Shown here in pieces: positions 11,301 through 25,020 of a DNA stretch of 64,000 nt. This DNA is from Antitrichia curtipendula. Lineage: Eukaryota > Streptophyta > Bryopsida > Hypnales > Leucodontaceae. The translations under genes were made by a program, and so were the position numbers. Every line of letters starts with the position of its first letter. Within the stretch, counting starts at the first letter, position 1. Below the pieces are notes generated by a model. That model worked only from the letters and a program-made list of their open reading frames with translations. It made no database searches and was not told where the DNA came from. The stretch lies in the NCBI GenBank assembly GCA_951230915.1, contig OX579636.1, forward strand, positions 25,107,567 through 25,171,566. The letters are read 5' to 3'.

Positions 11301-13927
11301 TACAAGAATTATTGGAGGTACTACAACACAAAACTGACTAAATGGATGCTAATTTTGATGTGGAGGAATTTGTGAACTGGCTATCAAATTTTACTATTTT
11401 TTTGCAATTTGGGCTAAAATCTAAAATTTTCAAGGATTTTCTCCCACATACATTGAGTAACTGAGAAATTTAAGTAGCAATGGAACGAATTTAAGCCAAT
11501 TTTGTGAACGTTGGTGGAGGGATTAGCGGAGGGATTAGTGGTGGGAAATGATTTAAAAGTTCAAAAAGTCAGAAAATCAAATTGAAGGTAAGTCTAATGT
11601 GTTTTAATGTGCTTTAAAGTAATAATTATATATAGTGTTTGTAACCCTATTTATTAATTTGAATACTAAATGGCAACAATACTATTAGTGTGACCAATAG
11701 TAAAGGTTAATATAAACACTATTTGTCGCCTAGTGTAATTTTTAACAGCGTTCATATTGACATGGAGTGCACTAAATGGAAAGAATACTACTAATTATGT
11801 TACCAATACTAAATGACAATTTGAACAAATGACTATTTGTCAACTAAATGAGAATTAAAGTGAGTCAAGTAATAGGGTAAGTAACATCAAATGTAACATA
11901 ATGCTAAATATCACTAGGGCTTTGCATTGTTGTACAAAATTGCCAATGATTGTGTTGCAAGAAAGAAATATCAATTTTAAAATTAATTAATTTTTAAAAA
12001 GATTTTCATAGGTGTCAATGAAAGAAGAGACGTTGCAAACACACAAATATACCAATTTATTTTTTATTTTATTTTTAAATTCTACATGCCGTTGCCAATG
12101 CCACCTCAAAGTTTTATATTTCAATCTAGATAAACCTTCTCTAAACAAAAAAAATTGTTAGTTTAGTGGCAAGGTGGAAAGCTACATTAAAAAGAATGCA
12201 CTCTTTCTATTTAGTCACATTGTGAACACTTGGTTATTTTGTGCTAATCTTATATAGACAAAGATTGAACCAATGTTTGAGATTTTGGTCTCATTTTGTG
12301 CCAATCTTGGTAACAGACAAAGAACCAATGTTTTAGATTTCTTTCAATTTGTGATCAATAATCTTGATGTGCTCAAAGAAACAATGCTTTGAATTGTAGA
12401 CAATCTATAAACTCTTATAGACCACCACCATTATCAAAACTTTTTGCTAAAGACACTTTTAGTGCTCAATTTCCACGACGGATGATTTGGTTGTTGCTTT
12501 TGTCATATCTCCTCCTCAACCTGCACAAGGTTTTGTGATCATGTGATCTTGTACAAACTCACAAGGGTCTTGCAGTTGGCCATTTTTTTTTGCTTTTGCT
12601 ACTAAAGGGAGGAGGAAGAAGAAGCTTTGGAGGCGGAGGCTTTGCATTGACAAAATCTAAGGTAAATGCATCTGTAATCATCACTGTCAAAAATGCACCT
12701 CCTACATTTGAATCCAAAAATAACACTAAAATTTAGACATAATTGATAACACCAGATGCAACAATGCTATTGTATGAGCCTTAAAAGTGTGAGTTTATAG
12801 CCCTATAATCATTGAAGGTGCTTATAATATACGTATATATAACATAGGTATCTTATAACCATGAAAAATATTGATAATATAGGTACCTGAAATATAGATG
12901 CTTAGGCTCCTAGGCTCAAATGCTAACAACCTTGATACAAGATGCAAGCAATTAGAATATTCATGAGGGTCTAGGAAGAGCCTACTAGAGTTAATTTTTG
13001 GTGCACCTACAAATAATGCTTAAAAATTTCATAACTTTTTCATATGGTGTCTAAATAATGCATACTAAAATGTATTGGACTCCTCTTTCTCTTAGCCAAT
13101 TAAGTCCAATAAAAAAATTTATATTTAATAAATGAAATTAAGCTTAGTTGCTACGAGTGTTGACTAGGACCTAAATTAGAATATAAAGAAGTTTGACTAA
13201 GATCTTATTCAAAAAGCAAGCCAATTGTATTGCAAGGACAAGCACTCTTGTAGTTTAACTTCTTGTTTTTGATGGGGTGTCTCCAAGAATGTAAAAGATG
13301 TTACCAAATTTAACAAACAATGTCATTAGAAATAAAACAAAGCTTCGGGAGGGACATTAGTTCTCTGCACATTCTCAAGGTTGGGAGCTTCATTGTGGTG
13401 AATATCTGGAGCACACCTAGGTTATTGATGTGGCGTGGACACTAGCACATCAGATAATATTATTTATTTAAAGTTAATGTTTGATTATTATCTATATTTT
13501 TAAATTATTTATTATTATTTAATGATTTTATATTCTAACAAGTAGTACGTTGGTTTACAACCCTAAAATGGCCTTTTCATGGCTTCATTTCTATTCTAAT
13601 GACAATGATTTGTTCTTTTGGGGAGAAAATTTACAATTTTTCAAAATTCACATTAAATATTCTTTGCATTTTCTTCTCAATTTTTTTTCTAAGTTTGTTA
13701 TTTAGAATAGAGCAAAAAAATGGTTGAAATTTTTATTATACTCAGAAGGTTGCTCACAACTTAATCTATTACTATATGGTTTATAATTATTGATCCCTAG
13801 AATAGAATGTGCAATTATTGTAGGTACTTCTAATCATGAAAAAGAGCATGTTCATTTCAGATAACCTAGTATCATAGAATAAATGTACAACATGTATAAA
13901 ATCTTCTATAATTAGAAGATTTTGCAA
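11301..13927. other. AT-rich intergenic DNA up to the solo LTR
   Basis: No convincing gene. Around 12777-12930 there is a relative of the small inverted-repeat element at 2664-2874, with GCTA on both flanks as a possible duplication. The rest shows only scattered short frames. Confidence 0.45.
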
Positions 13928-13932
13928 CCCAC

Positions 13933-15220
13933 TGTCACAGTACGGAAATTCAAATGTTAGTAGAATAGACTAGAACCGGATTAGAATAGATTAAAAATTT
14001 TCATTTCTGATGTAGGAATAGACAATACGGAACAGATAGAGAGTAAGTTTAGAATAAGTAATTTCCGGATCATTAGAATTGTTATAAACGTTAAAGTCCA
14101 GTAACAGGTCGGATCCGGATTCCGGAAATATTCCGGAAGTAGTCGAGATCCGGAATTTTAGGGATTTTCGGAATTTTAGGAAGTTCCGGAATTTTAGGGA
14201 TTGCCGTAGTTCCGGACTTTTAGGTTGTCAACGGCTTTCCGGTTTTCCCGGAACGGTTATTAGGACCGTTAGTCGGATTTGTAGTTAGCCGTTGGCCGGG
14301 TTTTGTGTGGGCCTTTTGGCCGCTTTTTGTTTGTTTTTAAGGGCAGGCCGGCTTGTTGGCCTGTCATTCCCTTTCTTGTCATTTAATCGAAGCTTACCGG
14401 AGATCAATTTGATCATCTCTTTGCGTATCGCGTTGATGATTGAGTCGTACACTGGTTTGTGAGTGAGAGTGGGTGAGAGGGAGTCCGGATTCTTGGATTG
14501 ACGGATACATATGCTGTGACGGAAGAGCTTTAGATGTGTGAATGAGGAGCTGTGCATGGTGCCTTTAAATTGCTGGAACGGTGATCCGGTGGAAGCCTGT
14601 TATGGGTGAGGGTGCGAATCCGGAAGTCCAGGGAGGATTCCGTGCGGAGATAAGCAACCGCCTGAGGAATTATCCCAGCCATCGAAAGGTCTGCCAACCT
14701 CTGGAGCACTCAAGAGTTAAGAAGTCAGCACTACAATCCGGAAAGTCTGGATCTGTCGTTGTAGTAAGGTGGATCTAACCGGGCCTTGTGTGACCTACTT
14801 TTCGGATACGTCATCTGGAAGATTGTGAGGGTACGGATTCTCCCTTTGCTATTACCGTATAATTCTTGGGTGTTTGTTTTGTTTGTTACGGATAGAGAGT
14901 GTGAACCAAGAGTGGCGAGTCCCTGTCCCTCGGAAAGATCAATAGTGGACCCCCTGAGGGTGAAACAGGGGTATCTAAAACCAGTTACTTGAGAGAGTTG
15001 GAACCGGAATCCGGAATAGGGCGGATCCGAATTGGAATCCGGAAAATACTAGTTTCCGGAAGATAGCAATAGAGTGTACGGATTGCTTAGGGTGTTTTTG
15101 GAAGTGATCCGGATACCCAAAACTTGCAGCAACATACTAGAATTCCCTGGGACGATAACTCGTGTCATCTTACCACATTTTTGTGCTAAAGATACTTACG
15201 CGCTAACTACGCGTGCGACA
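13933..15220. mobile_element. Solo LTR with a 5-bp target duplication
   Basis: A 1,288-bp block starts with TGTCACAG and ends with GTGCGACA, giving the TG...CA tips typical of retrotransposon long terminal repeats. It is flanked by a perfect CCCAC duplication (13928-13932 and 15221-15225). It is much more GC-rich than its surroundings and carries at least fifteen copies of the core TCCGG. No primer-binding site plus gag-pol follows on either side within this window, so it is a solo LTR left by recombination between two LTRs. Short frames inside it show no known domain. Copia or Gypsy origin cannot be told. Confidence 0.85.
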
Positions 15221-15775
15221 CCCACAATATACTTATAAGCTAATCTTATTTTACCAATGACAATTTTATATTTTAGTGTGGTTATAGTTGTAAAGTGTAC
15301 TTCCTAGAAGAAACACCAATAATAATAAATCTATTGCTCAAGTTGCATAATGTAGTAGATTTGTCTCTAAAAAACTCTTCACTCATGCTATTAGGCTAGA
15401 GTTATTTTTCTTTATTCATTATCTCCATTCAAAATAAGTATTTGAATTAGTAAAATTGAGCTTCATATTTCTTGAATAATTTTGAACAATTTACAGAAGG
15501 ATTTTTTTGCCCAATTTTTTTTAATGTTTTTGATGAACACACGTATGCAAAATAGAGTTTTGATGGTATCAAATTTGAATTTATGTGAACTTGTAATTTT
15601 CATAGTAGATTAGAATTTTTTTTTGAACAATTTCAAACAACATACCATAGTGAATTTGGTAAGTACATTCCAAACCAATAGTGCAACCAAAACCAACACC
15701 ATATAAAGTTATTGTGCATCTTGGTCCTTAAGTCCATAAATTATGATAAAAACTATAAGTTAATACAAATTTTAA

Positions 15776-16667
15776 TCCCTAAAAGACCAAGAAGCCTACT
15801 TTGGACTTTTTGAGAACTTGGGCATGCTCAATTGACTATATAATTTGGAATTTTTGCATGATTATTTGAAAGATGGATGCTTCCCACCAGAATTATGTGT
15901 AAAGCCTTATTTTATGTCATTTCGATAAATATTGCAAAAGTTAGAAGTATTATTTTGATTTCAATGTCAATTTGGGTAGCAAAAAATATATTCTAAAAAA
16001 GTATTATTTATTTTCTTGTAATTTGTATAGATTGATACCTACTCAAAAAGATTGAACCATTAAATTCCAAATAATGAAGTAAAAATTATAAAGAGTTCTA
16101 TTTTGCGGTAAAAAAAACATATAAAGTTGTCTTTTGTTCTTAATTTTGAAAATTTTCAAATAAAAATAAAAACAAAAATTACTAATTTTTTTATTAAAAC
16201 ATTTTTGCCATGGAATTAAAAATTCTAAAATTATTTCAAAAGTTATTAGCATATTAGTTATATCTTTCATTCAGTAACACCTCCCACTTTACAATTTAAA
16301 AAAATTGAACATAAAATTTGTTTTGGTTAAATTTTTTAATATATATTTTCAAACCATTTTCCAACTTATTGACTAAAATGCACAAGTTATAGGATGTACA
16401 TGTTTTTTCCTATAAATGTTGAAAGACAAAACTTCACCTTTTGGAAAGACTAGAGAAACCTACATTTTGGAGTTTAAGCCCATTGAACTTGCAATTGGTG
16501 GGGATATCCAATCTATAATTTTGGAACAATGTACTTGAACAAATTAATCCAAAGATTGTACAATTGGTTTTGTTAAAATATAAATATTGATGAAGATTTT
16601 GCCCTTGCTTTAGGAATGAGTATTTTGAAGCACCTTCGGGCCTCTAAACATGATGGTCCTTTAGGAG
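15776..16667 (+). mobile_element. TTAA-type element C, longest copy
   Basis: The left end TCCCTAAAAGACCAAG follows TTAA (15772-15775). The right end is GGTCCTTTAGGAGG, followed by TAAT. The length is about 890 bp with no coding capacity. The tips resemble family B (CCCTAAAGG), but the interior is different and matches the reverse partial copy at 9830-10372, so it is a separate subfamily. Confidence 0.65.
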
Positions 16668-16975
16668 GTAATTGAATTTTTTTTCCCCTTCACTCTTGCC
16701 TTTCATATTTAAAAGAAAGTAAATAATTGAACTAATTTTCTACAAATGTGTCGGCGTGAGATTTGAACCATTTAGACGAGATCCACTGAATGTAGTCGTA
16801 ATTCAATAATTCATAATTAGACTAGGTGCACTGTATCTGCATGAGGGGGCACTTGAGCTGGCACTGACAAGCCCTCAGAATTAATTTTACGGTTTTATTA
16901 CGGCATGAGAGCGGAAATCACATTTTGGTGTCCATGTCCTTGCAAGTAAATATGTCACAGAACCTGCATGAAGAG

Positions 16976-17090
16976 AAAAGATAAAGTTCAAGAGAAAGAT
17001 AAAGTTCAAGAAAAAGATAAAGTTCAAGAAAAAGAGAGAGTTCAGGAAAAGATAAAATTCAGAAAAAAGAAAGTTCAAGAAAAAGGAAAA
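16976..17090. repeat. Imperfect 18-bp tandem repeat
   Basis: About six units of the pattern AGATAAAGTTCAAGAAAA occur in a row, with growing divergence toward the right end. The purine-rich strand asymmetry is strong. On the minus strand the repeat produces a false frame of repeated FLNFIF-like residues. Confidence 0.85.
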
Positions 17091-17640
17091 ATCCTGATGA
17101 AACCTATACAAATACTTGTTTCATAACTGAATATACGTCCCCATGACCCATGATGGATTTGTGATCATAGTATTTTCACAATGAGGAATATTTGCAGCAA
17201 TCCCATTACAAAAGAAACATGGTATTCTGCCTAGTTTGCTAGAATTGGATTAAAAACTCAAAAGTGCTGGCCAATTTTGGATGAAAACATGTGAAGATGA
17301 ATACATGACCATCCAAATGGATGAAATCATGCGAACGGGATGGAATGCTATGCAAATATATGTAATAGATATTAGCAACTTCAAAATTGCAATGAATAGT
17401 TACACTCATGTCCAAGAAGAATGCTCGTCGTCACATTCCAAGTTTTAATGAAGATATTTCTCTGGTATGGAAATGTGACTAATGGATTTATGACAAAGGT
17501 CGTGACACTGCATACTTAATATTTTATAGATATAGTGTACCTTGTACCATAGCCACAATCAAAATCAAAATCAAAATCATTTTCTAATATTTTAATTAAA
17601 AAATAACTCAAAAATTCATAACTTTCACACTGTAAGTCTA

Positions 17641-19652
17641 AATGCCACAAAACAAAGCCTGTGCACCCATCCTCGCATACCAAGAATGTGACCAAGAGAC
17701 ACACAGTTCCCAATGTATCAAACAAAACAGACAAAACAAAACAAAACAAACAAAACAAACAGCCTGTTTTAATTTCATGTATGCATGGATTCATATGCTG
17801 TTTTTTTTCGAACTCTGTGAACTTTGCAGGGTGATGGACTCGTTGACTGGCAGGTTGTTTGCATTGCGCGGGGCTCACTGCAAGCAGTACTACGTTGTGA
17901 CGCTTCGTTCTACAGCTGGCGCAGCCTTCTAAGCTTTTAGAGTCAAACTGTCTGCTTCAAATTTCTGCCAGGTCCTAAAGCCGAAAAGATTATCTGCAGA
18001 TTCAAGATTTCCGCATAATCAAGATTAATTTCTTTTGCAGAAATTTGCAGGTTGGAGAGCACGAATCTCTCTCGATCGAGTCTGTTCATCCAGTAACGAC
18101 ATGCATATACGCCAGTGGGTATGAATAATTCTGCGTATAATCGATCGAGCGATTACGACGACGACGGATTCAACAGAAAAATTCCGAATCCCCCCTCACA
18201 ACAATGTCCTAAGAATTTTCGTGCTTGCGTTCACGCCGATTTTACGAGTTGCATTAATTTTAGGTTGCAATTTGTAATGGCCTTCATCTGTACTGCTCGG
18301 AAGTTCCTGCCATTTCACGGAATCAGTTAGTCGTAGGGTTCGTTAAACTTCGATTGAAGAGTACAGCGAGAAATTCCAAGTTCGTAAAAATCAACATCGT
18401 CATATGAGTGGAAATGGAATTACTTAAGAGGTTTGTATGTTTTTTTCTAGCGCGCAAATGGAACCTCTAGGTATACCGTCGTCGTTTTCTTAATTCAGAG
18501 GTATTCAATTCCCCGCCCCATAGCTGTGTATTTTATCTCTGCCTTCCTGTTACGGTAATTTCGTTCTCTGTGGGCAATTTTTTCTTAAAGTATTTGCACT
18601 TGAATGTCACAAGTTTGGGCAGACCGATTTAACTACTGTGACAATCATCATGCCAGGCCTATCTACCTGTCCTCAGGTGTATGCATCATGAGAGTCAAGA
18701 CCCCACCGCTCGAAAAGAAAGTAGGTTAGACAGTACTTGCTCTGGAGCAGGAATAATGTCGTCATGTTCACAGGACGAGACCACCTGATGATGAAACTGT
18801 AGGCAGCTTTTTTTTTTCTTTTATTATTATTGTGTTTACTTTTTGAATTTCCTTTGGGGCAGAAGATGATCTTTTTCATGACAGTGAGAATGGTTGGTAA
18901 GTTAGTTCTTTTGGGTGCTCACTTCACCCGACGGATTCTCCTGGTTCGTTATCACTCTCGTGGAGCGGAAGCGAATAAAAAGCTTGTGTGGGGCTTGTTT
19001 TGGAAGAGTGTCGTCATTCTCGTTAGTAGTGTTCCCTGCTTTGCTGGATCGAGTACCGGTATTTGTAAGTGTCTGGGCTTAGATGTCCTACCACTACAAA
19101 TGTCCACACTGTTCTTCCTCAGCTCGTCATTAGCTGAGTTTTTACAGTATCGAAAGGGGATCTGCAACTGACGCAGTGACAGTCGTGTTCGTGGAGGACG
19201 AGAGAGGGAGACGGAGAGCTGCAAGAAATTGATCGACTCTGCATTTCTCTGATTAGCAGATGTGAGCCTAGCTAATGCCTTTGATTCTCTGTCTTTGCTT
19301 GAAATGGAGTGCAGAAGGCTCGCCGGCCGTCCAGTGTCCTGGGAAGGAATGTGTATTGCTTCGCTTGTAGTTTCACAGTTCTTCTAGTGATTTGTGTGCC
19401 GAAGACAGACTCCTACACGCTCGCAGATGTTTTTAGTAGCGAGAGAGAGAGCAGCGCCTTGAACAGGTTGCCGTCAAATGTAGAATGATGATTAGTATTG
19501 ATGATCGTTATGCGTGATTGCAGTGACGCTCTCTCCTTCATCTCTCTTGATCTTCATCACCGCAGTGCCTGCGAAGAATTTGGAAGCCGCCATTGGAAAG
19601 ACGTTGGGACTCTAGTGAAAAATTTCAGACTCTGTAGATTGAAGCGAAGGTC
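17641..19652. other. GC-balanced region upstream of the prolyl oligopeptidase gene
   Basis: Composition rises to that of the genic island, and an AAAAC/AAACA microsatellite lies at about 17728-17762. An acceptor-like TTTGCAG at 17823-17829 precedes a short frame, but no exon chain could be built. The last few hundred bases probably hold the promoter and 5' untranslated region of the following gene. A GA-rich patch sits at 19190-19215 and GAGAGAGAG at 19440-19450. Confidence 0.4.
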
Positions 19653-22600
19653 ATGGGGTCACTTGGAAAGGAGGAGCTCGAATGGATCGAATACCCCAGC
19701 GTCCGGCGGGACAAGTCAGTGATTGATGAGTACCACGGCGTTCCAGTTTCGGACCCGTATCGCTGGTACTCGTTTTTGCGCCAGCCCTACCCCGCCATTT
19801 CCTCCTTTGAATTCAAAATCTAGGTTCAAATCCGCGCATTCTTTGAGAATTTTGTGCTCACGATACAGTGATCTTTGCTTACAGCATTGGGACACGTTTA
19901 GCAGACTCAGTTGTTATGTGTACGAATTTGTGAACGCGTTATGAGTCTGATCATGCGAATGCTATTTCAGGTTGGAGAGTTCAAATGCACCCGAAGTGAA
20001 AGAGTTCATCGAGAAACAAGTTGAGTTGGCGGACGAGATTCTCGCCAAATGTGACACGCGGGAGAAACTGAAGAAGAAAGTGACTGCGCTCTACAATTAC
20101 CCCCGCTATGGATGCCCTACCAAACGCGGCAACTACTGCTTCTACAACCACAACACCGGCTTGCAGTCACAGGCTGCGCTCTACATGCAGGTAATTGTCA
20201 ATCACGCAATTCTTGGTGATCACTTCTTGCACGAAGGAGGATACTGGAACAGCCTAGGACCTGTTCGCGTCTCGTATACTGTTGTAAGCATGACTTGGCT
20301 AAAAGTCTGTGGCCATTATTCTTTGAAAAGAAATGGGGTTGTCACTTGTAATGGTCTCCAACCTCCCTTGTTGAAATTGCATAAGAATTTCATACATTCC
20401 GATAAAAATTTGATCTCAACACATTTGGCTCTTTAGTGATCTCCCCAAAATCAGATTAATTTAGATACTGAAAGTGGTGCAAGTAGTATACTCAACCTTC
20501 CTCCGAATTTTGTAAATTTCCTCCTCTTTTTAGCTTTTAATTACAGCGCATTATGAGTTCCAAGGAGAGTCGAAGCTTTACAGATTGCGGTGATCTTCGC
20601 AGAACCTCGAAACAGGGAAGTCCGAAGTACTTCTAGATCCCAACACTTTGAGTACCGATGGCACTGTGGCTCTATCAACGAGGAGGTTCAGCGAGAATGC
20701 CGAGTATGTGGCCTATGGACTTAGCTCGAGTGGAAGCGACTGGATCACCATCAAAGTTATTCGTGTGAAGGACCGAGTTGTGGAGCCCGACATGCTCTCT
20801 TGGGTAGGAAATTTTCTCATCCCTTTTCAGTTTGCAAGGTGTGATGTCATATTCAGTCGTTAATGACATGATTGTGTAAGACGGAAGCTGAAATATGCTG
20901 ACTTGCGGTTGTATGACTTTGCCCGGCAGGTCAAATTCACGTCCATAGCTTGGACTCACGACCACAAGGGTTTCTTTTACAACCGCTTTCCAGAACCCAA
21001 GTACGTCATGCTTGATAAGGCAGCTGCCACTAGTCGGAAATTTTAGCATTGAGCCTTGTAGGCTTTTAGGTTTAGATGATCACAGTAGCTGCAGTAATTT
21101 TCAGACTTGCAAGGACGTCAATTTGATGTTCACTGTTTTGATGATGTCGATGCAGGAAGAAAAGAAGTACCGATGCTGGAACTGAGACTGACATTAACCT
21201 ATTTCACGAGCTTTACTACCACTTTCTCGGCACTGAGCAATCTGAGGATATCTTGTGCTGGAGGGAACCAGAGCATGGGTCTTGGTTATCTGATGCAAAA
21301 GTTTCTGAGGATGGCCAGGTTTGTTTGCAGAGCCTCTGTTTTCCTTTGTGATTATGTCTACTTACAGTATTCCACCACAGATCTCTCTCCCTCATACGCT
21401 AACTGAACACTACGACCTTTGTTTCATTGCAGTACTTGGTGCTGTCCATCAGCGAAGGATGCGACCCGGTGAACAGACTTTACCTTTGCGACCTTAGTGC
21501 CCTTCCTGAGGGTCTAGCAGGTTTTCATGGCACGAAGACCTTGCTTCCATTTCAGAGATTAGTTGATAGCTTTGAAGCTCAGTTCTCGTATGTCGCCAAT
21601 GATGGACCAGTCTTTACGTTCTTCACCAACGCAAATGCCCCTAGATATAAAATAGTCCGAGTCAATGTCGAAAACCCAGCCATCTGGTTAGAAGTAATTC
21701 CTGAATCACAAACCAATGTAATTACCTCTGTAAATTGTGTCAATACCAACCAGCTCCTAGTTTGCTACATTAGCGATGTGAAGCATATACTTCAGATACA
21801 TGACCTTGAAACCGGTGATTTTATTAGGAGGCTCCCCTTAGAGATAGGCACTGTGAACGCAACTTCCGGCGCTCGCAAGGACCCCGAGATTTTCTTCAAC
21901 TTCACCAGCTTCTTGACTCCTGGGACTGTCTACAGGTGTGATTTAAGTGCTCTTGAGCCGGAGGTTCAGGTTCTGCGTGAATTTGGCCCTTACAATTTCG
22001 ACCGCTCCATTTTCGAGACCAAGCAGGTATGTATAGAGCAAATCTGCCTACTGCAAATCACTCTGCTTTCAAGGGTTGTATAGGTTTCTGCTTTCACGTC
22101 CCACATGCTCAAAGCACAGAGTGTTCATCCAGGTGACGACACGGTAAATGCAAAGCAGAAATACTAGACCTAATTAATGATTATTCCGACAGGTATTCGT
22201 TACAAGCAAGGATGGAACCAAGGTCCCCATGTTCATAATAGCTCAAAAGGGTTTAGTGTGGGACGGTAATCACCCGGCGCTCCTCGTTGGATATGGAGGA
22301 TTCAACATTAGTCTCACCCCCAACTTCAGTGTGTCTCGCCTTGTCCTCGCTCGCCATTATGGTGCGGTCATCGCGGTAGCCAACATCAGGGGAGGTGGGG
22401 AGTATGGAGAAGAGTGGCACAAAGATGGCTCTCTCTCCAAGAAACAGAACAGCTTCGATGATTTCATTTCCTGTGCCGAATACTTGATTCGGGAGGGCTA
22501 CACACAATCCAACAAGCTGTGCATTGAAGGTTCCAGTAACGGCGGATTGCTTGTGGCCGCCTGCGTCAATCAGGTAACTCTAATAACGGAACCGGACATA

Positions 22601-24259
22601 GGCGGCTTGAATGCGAGAATATGTTACCGGGAATCCTGCCGCAAATAATGTTACTGATGATCATGTTTTGTTCTGTAGAGGCCTGATTTATATGGATGCG
22701 CTTTGGCTCATGTTGGTGTGATGGACATGTTACGGTTCCACAAGTTTACAATTGGTGAGTTGCAGCTCGTCTTGCCCCCGTGAACAGAATCTGACTTGAA
22801 AAATGCAACTTCCTGATAATACAACATAAACCACACTAAGTAAATTGAGAATCTAGGGTTAACTTCATGATAATTCTGGATAAGCTACAACTAGATAACA
22901 CTGGATAAGAAACAATTAAATAATACTAGATGAGTTGAGAATGTAGCTTAAGAAAAACATTTGACGGAGTAAATCGAACCTGGTATGTGCAGGTCATGCG
23001 TGGATAACGGACTATGGCTGTTCCGAGAAGGAGGAAGACTTCCAGTATCTCATCAAGTGAGTGTTGCTTCAAGTGGCTAAGAACAGTCTTTCGGATTATT
23101 GATTTTGTCGTTACTATAACCGAATCCTTGACCGCTGTTAATTGAGACATTTCTCATAGAAATGGTGTGTATCCACTTACATTCCCTGGGTTTCAAAAGC
23201 TTCAATCCCATCTCTTTGCTCACCCCTAATTTTGGTCGATTCAGGTATTCGCCTCTCCATAATGTGAGAAGACCGTGGGAGAAGCTGATTGGAGTGCAAT
23301 ACCCTCCCACTATGCTTTTGACAGCCGACCACGATGATAGAGTAGTTCCCCTTCATTCTCTCAAGTTGCTTGCGGTGAGTATCTCCAAACTCCAACTTCT
23401 AATTTGTTCAGGCATAGGTGCGCACATCAGTAGCCTTGTTGTGCCAGCAGATTTAGTTACCATTATGTCACTCGGAGTCTATAATTAATATGGTGTTTTG
23501 AGGTAGGCCACTGGCGTACTTGTGCTGAAACTCTTGTGGGCAAGTAGGCATTGTGCACAATTGCTTATATGATAAAATGACGATATTGATGTTGGTAATT
23601 GTCGTGGTGGTCGTGGATCAGACCCTTCAACATGAGCTTTGCACAAGTCTGGATGATAGTCCGCAAACAAATCCTATCATTGCGCGCATTGCTAGAAAAT
23701 CAGGGCATGGATGTGGGCAGCCTACGCAGAAAATGGTGAGTTCAACTCTCGATTCTATAGATTATCGGTTACAATCTTGTCACAGTTGCATTTTGGTGTC
23801 CAAGCAACCACAATTTCACATACCAACTTCTTACTGGTGTGAATCCACACATTGTCACCTTTACTTTTTAGGAGCAACACAACCTCATAGGCTTTGTGCT
23901 CAAGAAATACAGCTCCGAGCACACTTATTTGCACTTGTTGCTAATTTTGTGAGTGGCCAATTTCGATAGCGTACCACATGCAGCGGGCTTTTGGCCTGTG
24001 ATGGGGTATATTTTACAACCTAATGACTCCGCAACTCAGTGGAGCGAATGATAAAATTCTTTTGATTAGAGTAGATTGGATGTCAGCACCGCTGAGTGAT
24101 GCTTTGAGGCAAGCTTCTACGCAACCATTTAACAATGCTGTGCAAGAAAGTTTTGCTGACTGTCTTCTTTTTGTAATCTGTAAATGAGTGCAGATTAATG
24201 AAGTCAGTGACGCATATTCATTCTTCGCCAAGATGATCCAAGCCACATGGGTAGACTAG
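19653..24259 (+). CDS. Prolyl oligopeptidase (peptidase family S9A), 12 exons
   Basis: Exons are 19653-19765, 19971-20190, 20603-20803, 20930-21000, 21156-21318, 21433-22026, 22193-22573, 22679-22754, 22993-23056, 23245-23374, 23622-23735 and 24194-24259. All introns are GT-AG and all phases agree, giving 730 residues, the usual length for the family. The enzyme cleaves short peptides after proline, normally in the cytosol. The N-terminus ([25 protein letters not shown]) leads into a seven-bladed propeller over roughly residues 70-440. The C-terminal alpha/beta hydrolase domain carries Ser569 in GSSNGG, the Asp in ADHDDRVVP (658 or 659) and His700 in SGHG. Most relatives have GGSNGG, so Gly to Ser just before the nucleophile is mildly unusual. 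The gene appears intact. Confidence 0.95.
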
Positions 24260-25020
24260 CGTTGCGAATGGATTTTATTCAACGCCGACCTTGAGAAGGA
24301 ATTCTCTCAGATTTTTCATGTGCATTGTCCTGTTACAAGGATTGCAAGTGCATACCTGAAGCAGAGATTGAAAAGCTTACGTGGTAGTTGATCAGGCAGG
24401 CATAGTTTCGCAACCAACAATTTCACAGGAACTGAAGCTAGAGGCACCAAATAGTAGAGAACTTTGATGCAATTGAGCTCAAACTAGCTATTGCTGTGAA
24501 CAATTTTGATCACTCTCATTGTCATTTCAAACATTTAATACATTCTACCATTCTTTCTACTTAAACTGAATCTTGTTGCATAAGCAGCTTCTACAAGGTC
24601 AGAACCATCAGAACCATACATGACTGATGTAATTAGCGTGCTGTCTACACTCAATAATCCATCAGCAGGCCAGACCTCTATCAATCGTAAATTTAGGAAA
24701 CCATTCAAACCTCTTTGCTACTACAAAGCTAAGCCTGTGCACTAAATCTGAGGTAAAATTACAACACTTCGCCTAATCAGTGCCCAGAAAGATGCGATGA
24801 CTGCAAGCTCTCCAGTACCGCACCTTGCGAAATAGGGTTTTCTCTTGAAAGCAAAGCACCGATTCTCCACAAGCAGATCGTCAGTGAACAGGTGCTGCTA
24901 ATGACAAACCCTTAGCTCAGATTTTCTACAGAAGATAAGCAGTTCCACTAGTTAGAAGGTTGGTATTCTCGCTCGGTTACCTTCAGGCAGAGCTGCATTG
25001 GTCACGAAGATTCGCATTTA
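24260..25020. other. Spacer between two convergent genes
   Basis: This holds the 3' regions of the prolyl oligopeptidase gene (+) and the proton channel gene (-). No additional gene is seen. Confidence 0.5.

Noticed and set aside
11101..11331. Minus-strand frame of Ile, Tyr and Phe repeats
   Set aside because: It is the translation of a poly-A/T and (TA)n microsatellite.
16887..17111. Minus-strand frame with repeated FLNFIF-like units
   Set aside because: It is produced by an 18-bp tandem DNA repeat and has no start context or domain.
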